From Branchiostoma floridae (lineage: Eukaryota; Chordata; Leptocardii; Amphioxiformes; Branchiostomatidae): a stretch of 64,000 bases of DNA. Every line of letters starts with the position of its first letter. Within the stretch, counting starts at the first letter, position 1. The stretch lies in contig NC_049979.1 in NCBI RefSeq assembly GCF_000003815.2, positions 27,430,877-27,494,876 of the forward strand, given 5' to 3'. Below, piece after piece: positions 1 through 13,700 of the stretch. Position numbers and translations under genes: made by a program. Under the pieces are notes generated by a model. It was given only the letters and a program-made list of their open reading frames with translations. It did no database searches and had not been told where the DNA came from.

Positions 1-1510
1 CATACCTGCACTGGTGCAGGTGGCTTTGAAAATTACTTGCGCCAGACAAATGTTACCTGCACCACTCTGAATTAAGGACGTATGCATCATACTAAAATTG
101 TTCAGGAACCATTATTTCATACTTAATAGGTGGTAACAGTTAATCCAGCTAATAACAATCCACATGCACCTACCTGTATACCCAAGGAGCTTTTATCAGT
201 AGGAGAGAGTACGGATTAGTTTCCATTGTTCGTATGTTCGTAGCGGGCGACAAAATTTTATTAACACCCACGTGTCAAAAACCCGCATCTGCATACATTT
301 CACCCACGCAAGCTTTTGTTTTCCCTTTGTTTTGTGGTCATTTTCATGGTGGGGCGGCCTGGGGATACAAACATTGTGTGTAGCGATCTGATTTTTGCGA
401 TTTTGTCGACGATGTTGAACAGAAGAGTAACTTCGGAATACATACAGCGGCGGCAATATTCTCTCTGACTGAGGGTGAAATTTCAAAGCCATACGGCGAC
501 CGGACAGCGCCGCCGCTCGGGTACGGGCTGAGCCTAAAGGCAAAATTGTCTGAGGCAAAGTCTACGAAAAAAACTGGTAATATTCCTACAATTAATGATG
601 ACTGTGAAAAACCTGACTCAATGATCACAGGAACCAAGTTTTTTTTAAGTATGCAACAGATATATTTCATAAATCGATACAAATACAAAGTTCAAAATTA
701 TGCCTGGAGAACTCAAGACATTATATACGAAAACCCGATCGTAACGAAAACCATGAAAACTATGCTCTCCCGCCTTACTTTCACCTTATTCCAGGCCCGA
801 TGTATCCTCTAAAAACACGGGTGGTTCGACAAAAATGAGCAAGGTTCGACCAAGAATGAACACGCCATTTTACCGAGCACATCATCAACAGTTACGAAAA
901 AATATCAGCTAAATGAAGAAAAACGTCATATTTTTTTAGTAGCCATCTGAAAATACATGTGAAAATTCATAATTCTATCGCAAGAAAACAGACCTCGATC
1001 CGCGAAAATAGGCCTAAACTGGCCCATGTTTGTTGTACGGCGAAGAGAAACATATCAAACTGTCCGCCATTGTGCCCTCTACCGCAAGATGACGTAGTCA
1101 CATGCCTGCCGAGTTTTCCAAATAAGGGAATCGTCGGAAACCTGACCCACTTCGCCTCTTGCCGATCGGGCTTCGGGCTGGCTCGAGGGCTATGACGTAA
1201 TGGCGTGGCTCATTAGCATAGAAACCGCGCCAACCGGCGCTACGAACATCAGATCAGACGGGCGCCGCGCAGGGCAGTAAACAAAGCCGGCGCTGCGGGA
1301 TTTAACGGGCCAAACAAAGGCGCACAGCGGGCGGGTAACTCCATACTCTCTCCTCCTGATAAAAGCTCCTTGGTATACCATAGGACATTTATGTATAAAA
1401 CCCAGTACATGGACTAGTGCAGGTAAGGTGCAGGTAGACACCAGAAATACCTGCACAGCTCCAATTTTACCTGCACTAACCTGCATATGCAGGTGGTATT
1501 TTGAGCCCTG
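1..1510. mobile_element. hAT-like MITE with CCTGCA motif array, interrupted
   Basis: Repeated CCTGCA/TGCAGG words, often as palindromes (for example ACCTGCATATGCAGGT), occur at 4-60, 160-175 and 1415-1495. The right end reads ATTTTGAGCCCTG at 1498-1510. The left end lies outside the window or is decayed. A 1.2-kb element is inserted at 177-1377. The end resembles the GTGCACC elements at 17,884 and 19,169. Confidence 0.5.
177..1377. mobile_element. Non-autonomous DNA transposon with TATACC(C)AAGGAGC TIRs
   Basis: Inverted ends of about 36 bp match: left TATACCCAAGGAGCTTTTAT (177-), right TATACCAAGGAGCTTTTATC read on the other strand (ending 1377). TA duplicated at both ends would fit a Tc1/mariner-type insertion. 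No transposase frame is seen in the 1.2-kb interior. A collapsed version is at 26,204-26,235. Confidence 0.7.
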
Positions 1511-1608
1511 TGATGTCATCATAGAATTGAGACAGTGTGGCCTTATTTGACCCCAAAATTGACAGAGTTAAATATTGATATGATATTTCATATACTTCCA
1601 GCAACATC

Positions 1609-1769
1609 TCATACCTTACTGATCTTTCTCTGCTTCTTGAAAGGAGTGATGCCATCTTCAAAGGCTTCGTCTTTGTGGCCTTCATTGTGCTGCTTCAGCA
1701 ACTCCTGTATCTGCCTCTTCCTCTTCAGTGTGCCAGCCTTTCCAGTCACAACAACAGGCTTCTTAGGCT
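1609..1769 (-). CDS. MIS18BP1: MIS18BP1 exon 15, conserved C-terminal motif
   Basis: Codes residues 1078-1130 with AGTLKRKRQIQELL and DGITPFKKQRKI, resembling the C-terminal block of the family. Acceptor ATCCAG; phase 1 from exon 14 restores a Glu codon. It lies 6.1 kb from exon 14 because of inserted repeats. The frame closes at TGA 1611-1609, but an AAG/GTATGA donor just before it means a further exon outside the window is possible. Confidence 0.75.
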
Positions 1770-4700
1770 CTGGATACAAACACACATACATGTACAGTAC
1801 CAGCATGGTAAAAAGTAACGTAATTACGAAAATTCGAAAACGTAAACACGGCGTAATTACGATCGTGTACACGTTTACGGTGAACACCAGATTACGGTGC
1901 CGCTAGCTCATTAACGCTAATGAGGTCGATAATGAGCAGCGTGTCCTCGCCGTAAGAACTGATTAGCGCCTTGATTTTACGACAGCGTGAATAGTAAAAA
2001 TGCTGTAAAATCAACCTAAGGCAGCCTTCCGCTGGTGCAGTCTTTCGGGTTGCTAGCGGGCTTAGTACGTTCTCATTTGTATAAAATTCTTATTTTGGGG
2101 GGTAGAAAAGGCAATCTGCAACACAACTTTTATACTCTGAAGTGAAAACACAGGTTGGATTTATTCGATTGTGCAATCCATCCGAAGTTTTCTGCATTCA
2201 AAGCCACGCACTTTAAAGGTCGTTGACCCCGAAAGACGCAGCCTGCGTGGATAGGTCGTTGACCCCCAAATACACAAGGTGCGTGGATATTTGCGCGGCG
2301 CCTCTAGGAGGGAGCAGTATTAAACTTTATACTTGCTCTTCTGAATAGCTTGAGACAAAAAGAGGTGGGGAATAATCACAGTGCAATCGCCATTTTGATC
2401 GATTCATGCAAAAGTTCATTGTACAGATCAAGACAAGCCGGTTTGACAAAACATATCATATTCTATAGCAGATAAATAACACATTTACCGAGATCGAGAT
2501 CTATTCTTGTCTTTGACTTTGTCTTGCACTTGTCGACAAAGACTGAAATTTTTGTTTTGTCTTCAACAATCCCTTGTAATCAGCTGCGAAAACTCGCACG
2601 CTGACGGGAAACACGCCCGTGTCGTTTTCCGAGAGCAGAAGCAGTCCTGGGTTACTTTCACATTTACTAACTTAAACAAGCCACAACACTAAATAGGCAT
2701 CACAATTTTTTTATGTTGGAAATAGATTTGACAAAAATTGACCAAAAGTGGACATTCAATGTTTCGGCACACCCGTGTCGGCCAACTGAACGCGAGGTAA
2801 AAAAAGTTGACTTACACCGAGCGCCGGCCTTACGTCTAAACAAACACGCATGTTCCTTAGCAACACAGCTTTTCTGTACAACTCTTCAAATTGCAATTGA
2901 TATAGCCAAAGATTTGATTAAAATTTGAGCGTTGTAACAAATAATAGCCAGAAATCGGAGAATCGTCTGGGATCTGGATAAAACTAAACTAGAGATTATG
3001 ATATGAGATTTGATGCATCCAGCGCGAAACAGCAGCTCCGAGATGGCCACTACAAGTCAAATATACACTTTCCCACGGTGTGTCGTCTTGATTACATTGA
3101 AAGCAGATCGCGGCCTTTTGAAGATCGTGCTGCCCGCGCCGGACAATCTGAAACTTTGCCGATCGCAAATTCAATCATTTTTGACAGCCAATCAGCGAAG
3201 AGGAAAACTGATAGCAAAAATAAGTTGACACTTGTCGCGTATAAAGTAAAACGAGGTTCTGACGCTGGCGTTTGAAGAACCCTGAAATATGGCTCACAAA
3301 AGACGTGTTGTTTGTGTATAAAAAATAAATGAGAGACTTTCAGTTTCAAACCTAAAATCGATAAAACGGATAATAAAAAACGATTTATTTATTTCAGTAA
3401 CCAGAACCTGGCACAAAAGATTAAATCCTTGCATTTGTAAATGTACATTTTTGTATAAGTCCAAATTTGATTTCTTTTACAGTTTTTAGTTTCTCCGGAA
3501 ATGTCAGACAGCTAGTGCTGTCAAAATTGATTGATTTTGTCGCCGGCGCCCGGCACATATGATACTAGATCAAAGGACCGCCGCCCCGTACAACTTGGAT
3601 GTAGGGAACTTCTGACGTTCTGTACTGGGATTCCCACGATTTAGGGGACGTTCTAATAGTAGCAGATGGGGACAATTATATCAAGAAATGTCAAATTAAC
3701 TTTTTTTTTCAAAAGATATGTAATTTGACCAGCTTCCTTTGAATATGTAGGAACATTTAACAACCGTTATGGAATATTTAAGTTGGCATTTTGTTTATTT
3801 CAATGAACTTTAGAATCACCCCATGTGTGACGTTTCCCCCTATTATAATAGACTGGTCCAATACTAGTTACCGGCTACGCTCACTTATCGGAGGTTTTGC
3901 AGCCGGACGACGCAAGTTTTCGGTGCTAAATTTGGTGTGGCATTGTGATGAAAGTCTTGGTCGGGTATTTTGAGACGTTTTTTTATTTTTTATTTTAGAG
4001 AGACGGAAACACCATCACAAAAGATGGAGTTTTGTAAATCGAGGCGTAAATTTTCATTCAAACTGTACCTGACTCAAGTATGACCAAGGACTTTGGCACA
4101 AAGCAATATCACCGACTCAAGGATGGGGGACGGAGTGATCATGATGTAATATTCCCACTACAAATAGATCGCTACGTGCGAAGTTCTCAAGGAGTATTAA
4201 ATAGATCTGTGGACTATTTCAGGCATGTATGGTTCGCATTAATGGACTATTTGTACGTATAAATTGACTACATATAATGCTTGTAATATGAATATATATA
4301 GGATAATGTGTCTGGTCATAAGCTACTATTTCTAGATAAATTGACCATTAATTAGACGGCATTAGCTACTTTTCTAGGTTACGAATTTAGGTTTTCGTCG
4401 GCCGCCCTTTTCCTTGAAACACTGCTGCTCGTCGAGGGTGCAACTCGGCATTAAGACCTACCTGTTCTCTTGGGTCGGAACATCGCCATCGGACGTTCCT
4501 GGTCGTCGGGCAGTCGACCTACCTGTTCCTGGCGGAGCTCTTGGGACGGAACATCGCTGACGGCGGCTCCTGGTCGCCGGACAGTCGACCGACGAAATCA
4601 ATACAGGGCATACTTTTATCCTTATGTGTTTTTAATGTTGTTGTTAATCGTATTTTGTCTGTGTATCTGTTCAAAGTTTTGTTGACGTAACTAACATTAT

Positions 4701-7700
4701 ATGTACTTCTACTATGTAGTTATACATCCGTCGCTACTTTTCTAAGCTAGGATAAATTAAAGGGATTGGGTTTCCATCCGTTGGCTTCCTCGGCCCACTG
4801 CTGATCGTCGAGGGTGCAGCTCCGCCAACAAGACCTACCTGTTCCTGGCGGAGATCTTGAGACGGAACATCGCTGACGGCGGCTCCTGGTCGTCAGACAG
4901 TCGACCAATGAAATCAATACATACTTTTCAGTAACATAGCATACTTTCATCCTTATGCGTTTTTAATGTTGTTGTTAATCGTATTTTGTCTGTTCAATGT
5001 TGTGTTAGCGTAACTAACCGTACATGTTCAAAGTTGTGAAGTCGTAACTAACATTACACTTACTTTTACTATGTATTAAGACTTACGTTAGCTAGCTACA
5101 TTTCTAAGCCAGAATAAAAGGATGCGGATTTCCATCCGTTGGCTTCCTTGGCACACTGCTGATCGTCGAGGGTGCAGCTCCGCCAACAAGACCTACCTGT
5201 TCCTGAATGAGCTCTTGGGACGGAACATCGCTGACGGCAGTGGCAATTATACTCCTCTGCCGGCTAAACTCCTTCCCCAGCTTATGTTACTGTTTTATGC
5301 CACGGAGGAATCTGCTTGGAGATTACGCTGACGGCTGCTCCTGGTCGTCGGATAGTCGACGCAAACTTACTGCGGGGAATACATTCAGCCTTGCAGCTAT
5401 CCTAGATTCTTATGTCCTGGTTTAACAACTGACACCAATATGATTGCAATAACTGTCACGAGCGCTTAATTTTGAAATATTGATATAAGCAGTAAGGATA
5501 GCAGGAAGGAGTACATCGTACATATATTTAAGAAATTATTTTTTTCCGATTCATGCTGCAAGAACTGTTTTTTTTGGGGGGGGGGGGATATGAATGAGCC
5601 CTTGAACGAAAACGAAAATTATACAATCTACCGCTTGTAAAAAAAAAAGATCGCCGTAAACAGTGGTGACGATCTATTCCCATTTTAAACTTCGTTTATT
5701 GATTTTGTTATCTGCAACTACACTGTAATTGCGAACTTCCCAGAATTTCCGGTGAAACTTTTAAAGCTCTTTTTGAGAACACTGAAGACCCCGGGCCCAT
5801 TCTCTGGACTCCTATATACATATACACTACGTCACAACATGTAACGTTTAAAACCTGGAAGGTAAGTTTATATCAGATTTTCCATCATCATTCTGCTGCT
5901 ACCCGATCGACCATCATCTATTCCAAATGTTGGAAATATGTTAGGTAAATCGCTATTTATAAAATGTGCTAATGTATATGAAGAAGTTTCGTGCCTTCGT
6001 CATCACGATACATGTCGTTCCAAAATATATACGTCGGTACTTAATATCGCTATCAAGTAGAATAAACCAAGAAAAAAAAAAAAACACGGCGGAAAAACAA
6101 GCTCTGTGTTTATTGTTGTAACAATGAATGAATGAAGACCTTTATTGCGCATTTTTTTGCCATAGCGGGCTGTTAGAGTTAAAGTGCAGTTCGCGCAGGC
6201 CCGATCTTTGAGAATTGAATATGCCGACAAACTCAAAGAAGCCGCGCCTCGGCCGCATGTGTCAATCAAATTTAGCGTCGCGGTGGGAGGGCACGGGTCA
6301 GACCCATTTTTTCTACAATTCTACCGTCCGGTATCTTATAACATCTACTAAACACGCAAAAACATCTATTAGTTTCGACTTCAACAATGGAGGCCTCATA
6401 TTTCCACTCAAAACCCCAAAGTTTGCCAACATTTTCCACTTTGCAAACGCCACACAAAACTGTATACACGGCTGTGACGCCGTAATTACGGCGTGTACAC
6501 GCCGACTGTGTGACATGCCGAGGAGAAAAGTGTCTCACTATGGCATTTTTGGACGTTTATATTTAATAGGAAGCGAGGACGTAGTAGTTATAAAATAATT
6601 GCACCATTCCAGATATGTATTTGTCGAACCTTAAAGATATTCCTATCAAAATTCGAAGGTGGTTTTCCGAGCGCGCGCTGGTGTGTGTTCCCGATCGCTG
6701 ATCATGCCCGGCGGCAATATCAAACCCGCCGGTGAAAACCGGTTGAGTTATATTTTCGGCAAACAGGAGCATTTTTATTGTGAAGTTGTATCTGGTTCCG
6801 TATAATATTTGAACACACGTATTTATGCTTCGAGAAATACTTTCAATTCATACAAGAGAACATGGTTATGAGGATTGTTCTGCTATGCAGTCTACATTTT
6901 GTTCGGAAAATCACAAAAGATCGGCTCGCGATTTACTAAGTACTAAAAAACAGTCTAGTTATGTTACGCATGCGGCGGTACCCCGCCCTCCGGGTCAGGC
7001 GCCGCTAAATTTCTGCCGCAAATCATGCTGTTTGATTAATAATTAATGACGTTCTCATGAATATTCCGTGTACACGGTGTTCAAAACATGAATCTTCTGA
7101 ATATTACCGACCGGTTTCCACGTGATACCGCCCCGTAAATACGGCCGTAATTACGATCGTATTTACGGCGTGTTCACGATTACGCACACCGTAATTTACG
7201 GTAAAGTTTACCGTGCTGGTACTGTACATGAGTTGCCTTGCTAAAGAAGGCTCCACACCTGAGGAATTGCCAAAAAATTAGTCACAACAACAGGCTTCTT
7301 GGGCTCTGGATACAAACACACATACATGTACATGAGTTGCCTTGCTAAAGAAGGCTCCACACCTGAGGAATTGCCAAAAAATTAGTCACAACAACAGGCT
7401 TCTTGGGCTCTAGATTGAAGAAAGCATATTGAGTAGCTAAGAAGGCTCTGCACCTGAGGTATTGCAAAAAAATCACTGGACACTAGGGGTGTGTATCAAT
7501 ACAGAAAATTCAGGTCCAGGTCTGGTCCAGGTCCAAAGGATCAGGTCCAGATCTGGACCTGAACTTGGACCTAATTGTCTGTAAAATCTTGTGTTGGGCA
7601 ATACTCAAAACAACGGACGTCCATTTTGCTAGTACAAAGGATTCTGTTTGATGGAGTATCTGACCCAACATGAGTGAATGCCTGCCGGAAATATTTGTTC

Positions 7701-10700
7701 ATTTTTAAATCAGTCCAAAATCTGGTCCACTGATTTTTTTCAGGTCTGTTTTTTGGAGGGGTGAAACAAGAAAAAAAAAGGTTTTGTACCAGTAAACCGC
7801 ACCGGTACTCATCCCTACTGGACACAACAATGATTTACATTAAAAACAGAATGCACGCCCTGCAATAGTTTATGCCAAGTTGCGTCTGGAAATGTTCATA
7901 AACTTTTCAGTACCTTTCTCTGCCCCACTGGCCTCTCCTTTGTCCTTTGCGCTGGCTGTTTGTTTGGCTGTACTTGTAGACGTCATCTCCTGATACCTGG
8001 CCTGACAGTCCTCTGCAGTGTGTGTCCCCACCATCACAGCAACCTTCTGCCACATGCACTCATCCTCCGCAGATGTGCTGTTTATGGCACTATGAGAACA
8101 GAACAGTAGTAAGTTTTATCACACCATGAAACTGTCGACCAAGCAGCTAAGAACTAGCTGTAGGCTTGGAGTACATAGTGTATAGGACATAGTGAGATTT
8201 AAATGGTAACAGACCAGTGTTCAAAATACTTGTTTCAGCCAGGTTGCTCAGGCAGCAACTGAGTCAAAAGCCAGGTTGCACCTTCAACATTTCAGGTTGC
8301 CCCGGCCCACTTCCAAGCTATTATTTTTGTCAGCTACATACTTATCCATTATCTTTTTTTCCAGGTACATGTAACTACTTATGTTCAATCTTATCAAGAA
8401 ATAAATACAACATCTCATACATGCAGGTGGGGGAAAATCTATGTTCCAACTGCAAAATTTCAGGTTGCACAGTGCGCTACCTGGGTAGCCCGGTAAGCGA
8501 TAAGACTGACAACATATTAGGGAAATACCTTTATCTCCTAAACCTACACAGTGCCAACCAGGGTTGTTGCCAGCCTGCAATCATTTTCCATCCCTTGATT
8601 TTGAATCATGATTCATATCGAGCGCCGAAGGCACAACTCCTAGGGGGATCTAGGAGCATACTCCTGGGAAAGTTTTCAAATCTGGCACTTCTGAAACACT
8701 ATTTCCTGCATATTAAGTTTGCTGTTAGACTAAGCTGTTCAAAGGCACCTGTTTTGGTGAAAAATTACACAAGGGAGACAGTTTTATTATATATTTACAT
8801 ATCTATTTTTGTCCATCACAGGGGACGGAATGGGCAAAAATTTTTTCCGTCCCCAGCTGCAAAAATCCGTCAAAGGACGGAAGGATGGGTGCTGGCTACA
8901 ACAGTGTCAGGTCAATTCCCCGTCATTCACTTTCCCCGTCGGTGGTCTGGATGTTTCCCGGTCAAGTTATGGAGGTTATTACAAGTTATTACAAGTCACA
9001 AAAGTTTTGTCAAGGGTTTTATCAAATTTCTTTTTATAGAGACTAGACCTTTGTGAGTTTTTTTTTACCTTGGATTACCGGCACTCAACTGATGCACGAG
9101 AAATGTTCGCATTGCCAGCTCCGCCATCTTGGTTATTTAAACATGTTGCAAACCTCTCGTGGGTACCTTTTACTGACTTTGTAGTTTGTATGAGTACATG
9201 GGCAGACTTAAACCAAACCCTAACATGAAAAACAACTGTTTGTGTATTTCAAAAAAGATATGTTGGTAGATTTACGAGGGATTCGGACTGAAAGTGTAAT
9301 CACTCGGACGGTATGGTGTTGTCCAACTGAGGACGGAAACTATTTGCCGCTACAAGCTGTCTGAAAATGCTTTCCAAGTAATGAAATATACAATCAAGTA
9401 GTCCCTTAGGGTTCCGAACAAGAAAGATGTAATGTTTCTTCAAAATTTGTGCAAGAAGCACGAAGGGAAATATCCTGACGGGGAAAGTGAATGACGGGGA
9501 ACTGTCCAGAAAACGTTACAACCCTGGTGGCAACCCTAAGATACCGTCAAGCCTCCCCATCTACGTGCAAGCAGTCGAACCCTTGCCTGACAGGGAACAA
9601 CAGACAATAAACTGGATAATGAGTGGTTTGCAATGTTCTTGCACGAGGGCTAATTGCAACTTGAAACAGGAATTATAGAAAATCTATACATACGGTGAAA
9701 GATAACAATGGTGACATGTGACTATTCTAATAGTAACACCTGGTAAGGATTTATTTTTGGAGGGAGTGCGTGCAGGCTACGTGCCTCACTCTTTCCTAAT
9801 GAGTGGGTTTTGTGAAGTTAACAGGGCTGTACAGTAGCTTTCGCCAAGAAACGTTTGGCAATTATCCATCAAAATAGCTCTTTTCATTAATGTTGCTTAA
9901 TGGCATCCTCCTACGCACGGTCCACAACCGGCTAATCGCCTACGTGAGGACCCTGCTATCTGAAGGGCCACCCCCGGTTACTGTGAGCATCGCTACAATT
10001 TGTACAAACCAGCTGTCAGTCAATCAGAGAATAGGCCTTTCTTGGACTTTCTGTTTACGAAAGCCATCTCACAAAGACCGCTGGGAAACTATCAGCCAAT
10101 CATGTTACGTCTTACATTACCTCCGATCCCCAACTGCTGACTGCGCATATAAGGGTAAGCTCATTAACATTTATAAGCAGGGCGGTCAGTAACTGATCTG
10201 AGTGCACCAGACAGCAGAAGTGACCACAAGGAGTTTCGACGTGACTGTGGTCCCTCTGCATAGGAAAATGCTCAATGGAAACAGAAAGACATCAGTTGAC
10301 AAAAATATCAAATGACAACCTGGGCTCAGACATGTAAAGGGCCATCCCCTGCCAAAGACTGGGGCACAATTTGTAGAGAAAAAAAAGTAGAGATGACCAC
10401 TACTATTTTTTTGTTTTGCACTGTTCCTGCACATCGGAGTATCAAATTCAGCATTCCCTTATACTTAATTATAGATAAACACAGGGTCTTAAACATTGAT
10501 GGAATAAAAATAGCTTCATCGCATATTTCCAAAAAAATGTACCTGTAAAGCTTCTTTTCTTCCTCCAGAGTCCAGGACGTCTCAGACGCATCTCTACCCT
10601 GTTCTTTTCCCTGTCTTCCTTTGCAGTCTTCAGATGACTTTTTGTCCGTCTTTCTTTGAGACTTATTTGTGTCCTGTGTGCTTTCACACTTATCCGTGGC

Positions 10701-13700
10701 GTCATCTTCTTGTTCAGTTGTACTTGTTTCAGTTTCCTCTGTCTTCTTGTTACCTGCTCTCTTCTTCCTTTGGTAATGTCGTTTTCTTTTGCCTGGATTT
10801 TTTTGGGCTTCACTTTCTTCCCTTTCTGTTTCAGTGTTATCAGGCATACCTTTAGCTTGCTCTTCTGCACTGCTTTTGTTGTGTGCAACTGTGGATTTTT
10901 TGGTGTTTCGCAGACCCATCCTGTTACCTCTCTGCCTCGCAGTTGGTTCCTCCTCACTCTCTCCCATGCTGCCTTCAGCAACATCTTTTATTCTTTGTGA
11001 CGTTCGAGACGTGCCTTGACTGGCGGAAGACTGCGCTCGTTTACGGCCGCGACCTCTCCTCGGACGTCCCCCCTTACCTGTTTCTTCAGCCTGACTTTCC
11101 TCATCTTCAGTCAGATTCTTGTGTTTGCTTGGAGCTTCCATCTTTTCGTTTGTCTCTGTGTTCTCGGAACGTTCTCCGCTGACGGTAAGGCTTTCTTTCT
11201 TGCTTGGCCTCCCTCTTTTCTTGGTCGTGGTAACAACAACTTCTTTGGCTGTCTGCACATTACTGGTTGACTCCTCTTTCCTTGGTCTTCCTCTTCTTGC
11301 CCCTCCCCTAGTGGCGACCTGTTTCTCTGTAGAGGGTTGTTGTTCAACGCTTGCGCCGTTGTTTCCACCGTCTTTACGTGACCTACCCCTTCTCTGTTTG
11401 CTCTCGGAAGTCTTTCCTTTCCTCTTGTCTTCTGATTCACATTGAGGAGGTTCTCGAGTCTTTGGCTCCTTCTGGTGTGAAGACTGGTCTCTCTTGCGAG
11501 CCGATGACTGGTCTCTGATGTCCTCTTCCCCACGTTTGGAACTCTACAATAAAAGGAAAGAATCGGATTTTGCAGTTTCAAACAAGCGTTTTCTAGAAAG
11601 GAAAAGCATGAGTTGGGTAATTGTCAAGGCAAAAGAGTGGTGCCATATTTAAAGTGGGAGATTTTACAACGGGGAAAATTCTAAAATTTGAAGACAAACA
11701 GGACAACTGAGTGTGAGTAAGAGGTGTTTCAATCTGGCATTATTTTTTCAAAATCGAGAAACGAGCAATCAAATTGGTACATGTATTTCATGCTGTGCAA
11801 ATACTACTGTAAATGCAGAAATTTTCGCAGTGGATTTTTATTTGCGGATTTCGCGGTGGCCACCGAAAATATTCATAAGACTCCATTTTCCTGCTGCCGC
11901 AAAATTAAATCCCCGCGAACTTAAATGCATTTACAGTATACTCCTATACTATACCTTGAAAGGATCGGTTGGTTTTGGAGTGCTGAGGATGTCTTCAGGT
12001 ACCCCCTGTGGTTTCTTGTTTCTTGTGTTTCTCCGCAGCCTTGAGTTCTGCACATTACTGAGTGCCTCTCTCCCCTTCGGTGCCCCAGGTGTGTCTAACA
12101 GTATATCTGTTCTGATAACCGTGTCATTCTCCCCCTGGACTTCCTGTCTGGGTGTCTTCTTCACTGTCAGGAGAGTTGTGTCTGGTTCTGACTGGTTGGA
12201 TCTGTCCCGGGGAATGCGTGGGTCTTTGAGCTGGGCGTTTGCCGTGGCGGTTTTTGTCGCACGCCTGCTGGCAGGGCGGCGCTTGACGGTGCCTGGAGTT
12301 CCGCTGAGGTAAAACAAACAAGACTTCTACAACAACAGCAACCACTACCAACAACAACAACTGTGTTCATTGGGTGACGATCACGGACAGTCATCCTTCT
12401 GACGCCTTATCGACCACTACCAACAACAACAACTGGTTACACCAGATAGCAACATCAAACAACACCAACAGCAACATTTTACAGCCAATAGTTTGCTCAA
12501 AATACTTTTTAGGTTACATGCAACATTACAGGTTGGTGGCGTCACAGTAAATACAGCAGCTGATTCGGAAACTGGCACATTCACCCAAAATGTTCTTGTT
12601 AGAAGCAAACAAAGCATAATCATTGTAATGTAGATACAATTGCAATTTTTCATGTTTGCTTTTCTGCTTCTCAAAAAAAAGTATTTCTTGAGCTGTGCTT
12701 CCAAGTTGCAAATCGGCTGCTATGTTTACTATGAAGCCACAAACAGAAACTAACTTGCTTACTTGGCAGCAGGAGCTAAGAACTGGAAGGATGGTTTGGA
12801 CAAAGCTGGTTTGGAAGATTTGACGTCCAATAATATCAGAAGGGTGTATATTTTGTACGAATGTCTTTGTTCATTGAAAGATAGTACTGCTACTTCTGAA
12901 TGTAAACAGGAAATGACACACGTTTTTTACATGCCCAGCACTTAGATTGGATCAAACATGACAGTTCTAGTAACATCTACCATAACTGTTCACACCTACC
13001 TTCTACTGTCTTCTAGGTCATCTCTGTGTACAATCTGAAAAGGAAGAATCAGCCACATATCACAACACTGTAAGGGCAACTCATTGATACACCAACCATG
13101 TCTGTGCTTCTTAAATTTATATTCTGTATGGATCACATAACTGGTAAACTGTCCCAAACACAAATTGTACATGAGGCAGCCCACTCTTAGGCCATGTTAA
13201 TATGAATATCATGGATGACATCAGCATACACATCAACTTTAGTCCAATTACAAAATAAAAATCTTTTCTACCATACTGTGAATTGTACAAAGCTACTGCA
13301 AATATATGCTGGCAAAGTTGCAAAGAAATATCAGAAAATGTTGTAGAATGCCGAAGTAAAAAAAAAAAAATGTTACAGAACAAAAACCAAGAATCTATTG
13401 ATTTGTTTATTACTATACCATAATTGTTCAACCTTCCTGACCAACTTATGTTTCCTACTGAATGAATCTTTTTCTTCTTTCGCATCCTTTAAAGTTTAAT
13501 CAATTTTAGGGTTGTATGTCATCAATATAATCAAATCAACATGGCCTGATGGTAAAAATTCTGTATATATATATGTACACACATAATATACCTTAGAGAG
13601 AGAGAGAGAGAGAGAGAAAGAGTGAGATAGCTGTATGCAACTGATAATACGGTACATGTACAGAATACTGTAAATACAGAAATGTTCGCAGCGGTTTCAT

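Larger units (their letters stand above)
7224..7475. repeat. 104-bp tandem repeat containing MIS18BP1 exon-start copies
   Basis: Unit 1 is 7224-7327 and unit 2 is 7328-7411, nearly identical. A degraded partial third unit is at 7430-7475. The second unit preserves the pre-insertion sequence of the 5.4-kb transposon. Confidence 0.8.

Noticed and set aside
4470-5425. Plus-strand frames in the triplicated module considered as a gene
   Set aside because: The copies are separated by AT-rich sequence with stops, no start or splice structure is shared, and the whole region is inside a transposon. Kept as a repeat instead.
8217-9056. A 279-codon plus-strand open frame
   Set aside because: It runs through two MITEs and unrelated intronic sequence, has no recognisable domain, and lies antisense in a MIS18BP1 intron.
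10634-11445. Several plus-strand open frames of 70-115 codons rich in Cys, Phe and Leu
   Set aside because: They are antisense shadows of the large Lys/Glu-rich MIS18BP1 exon 13.
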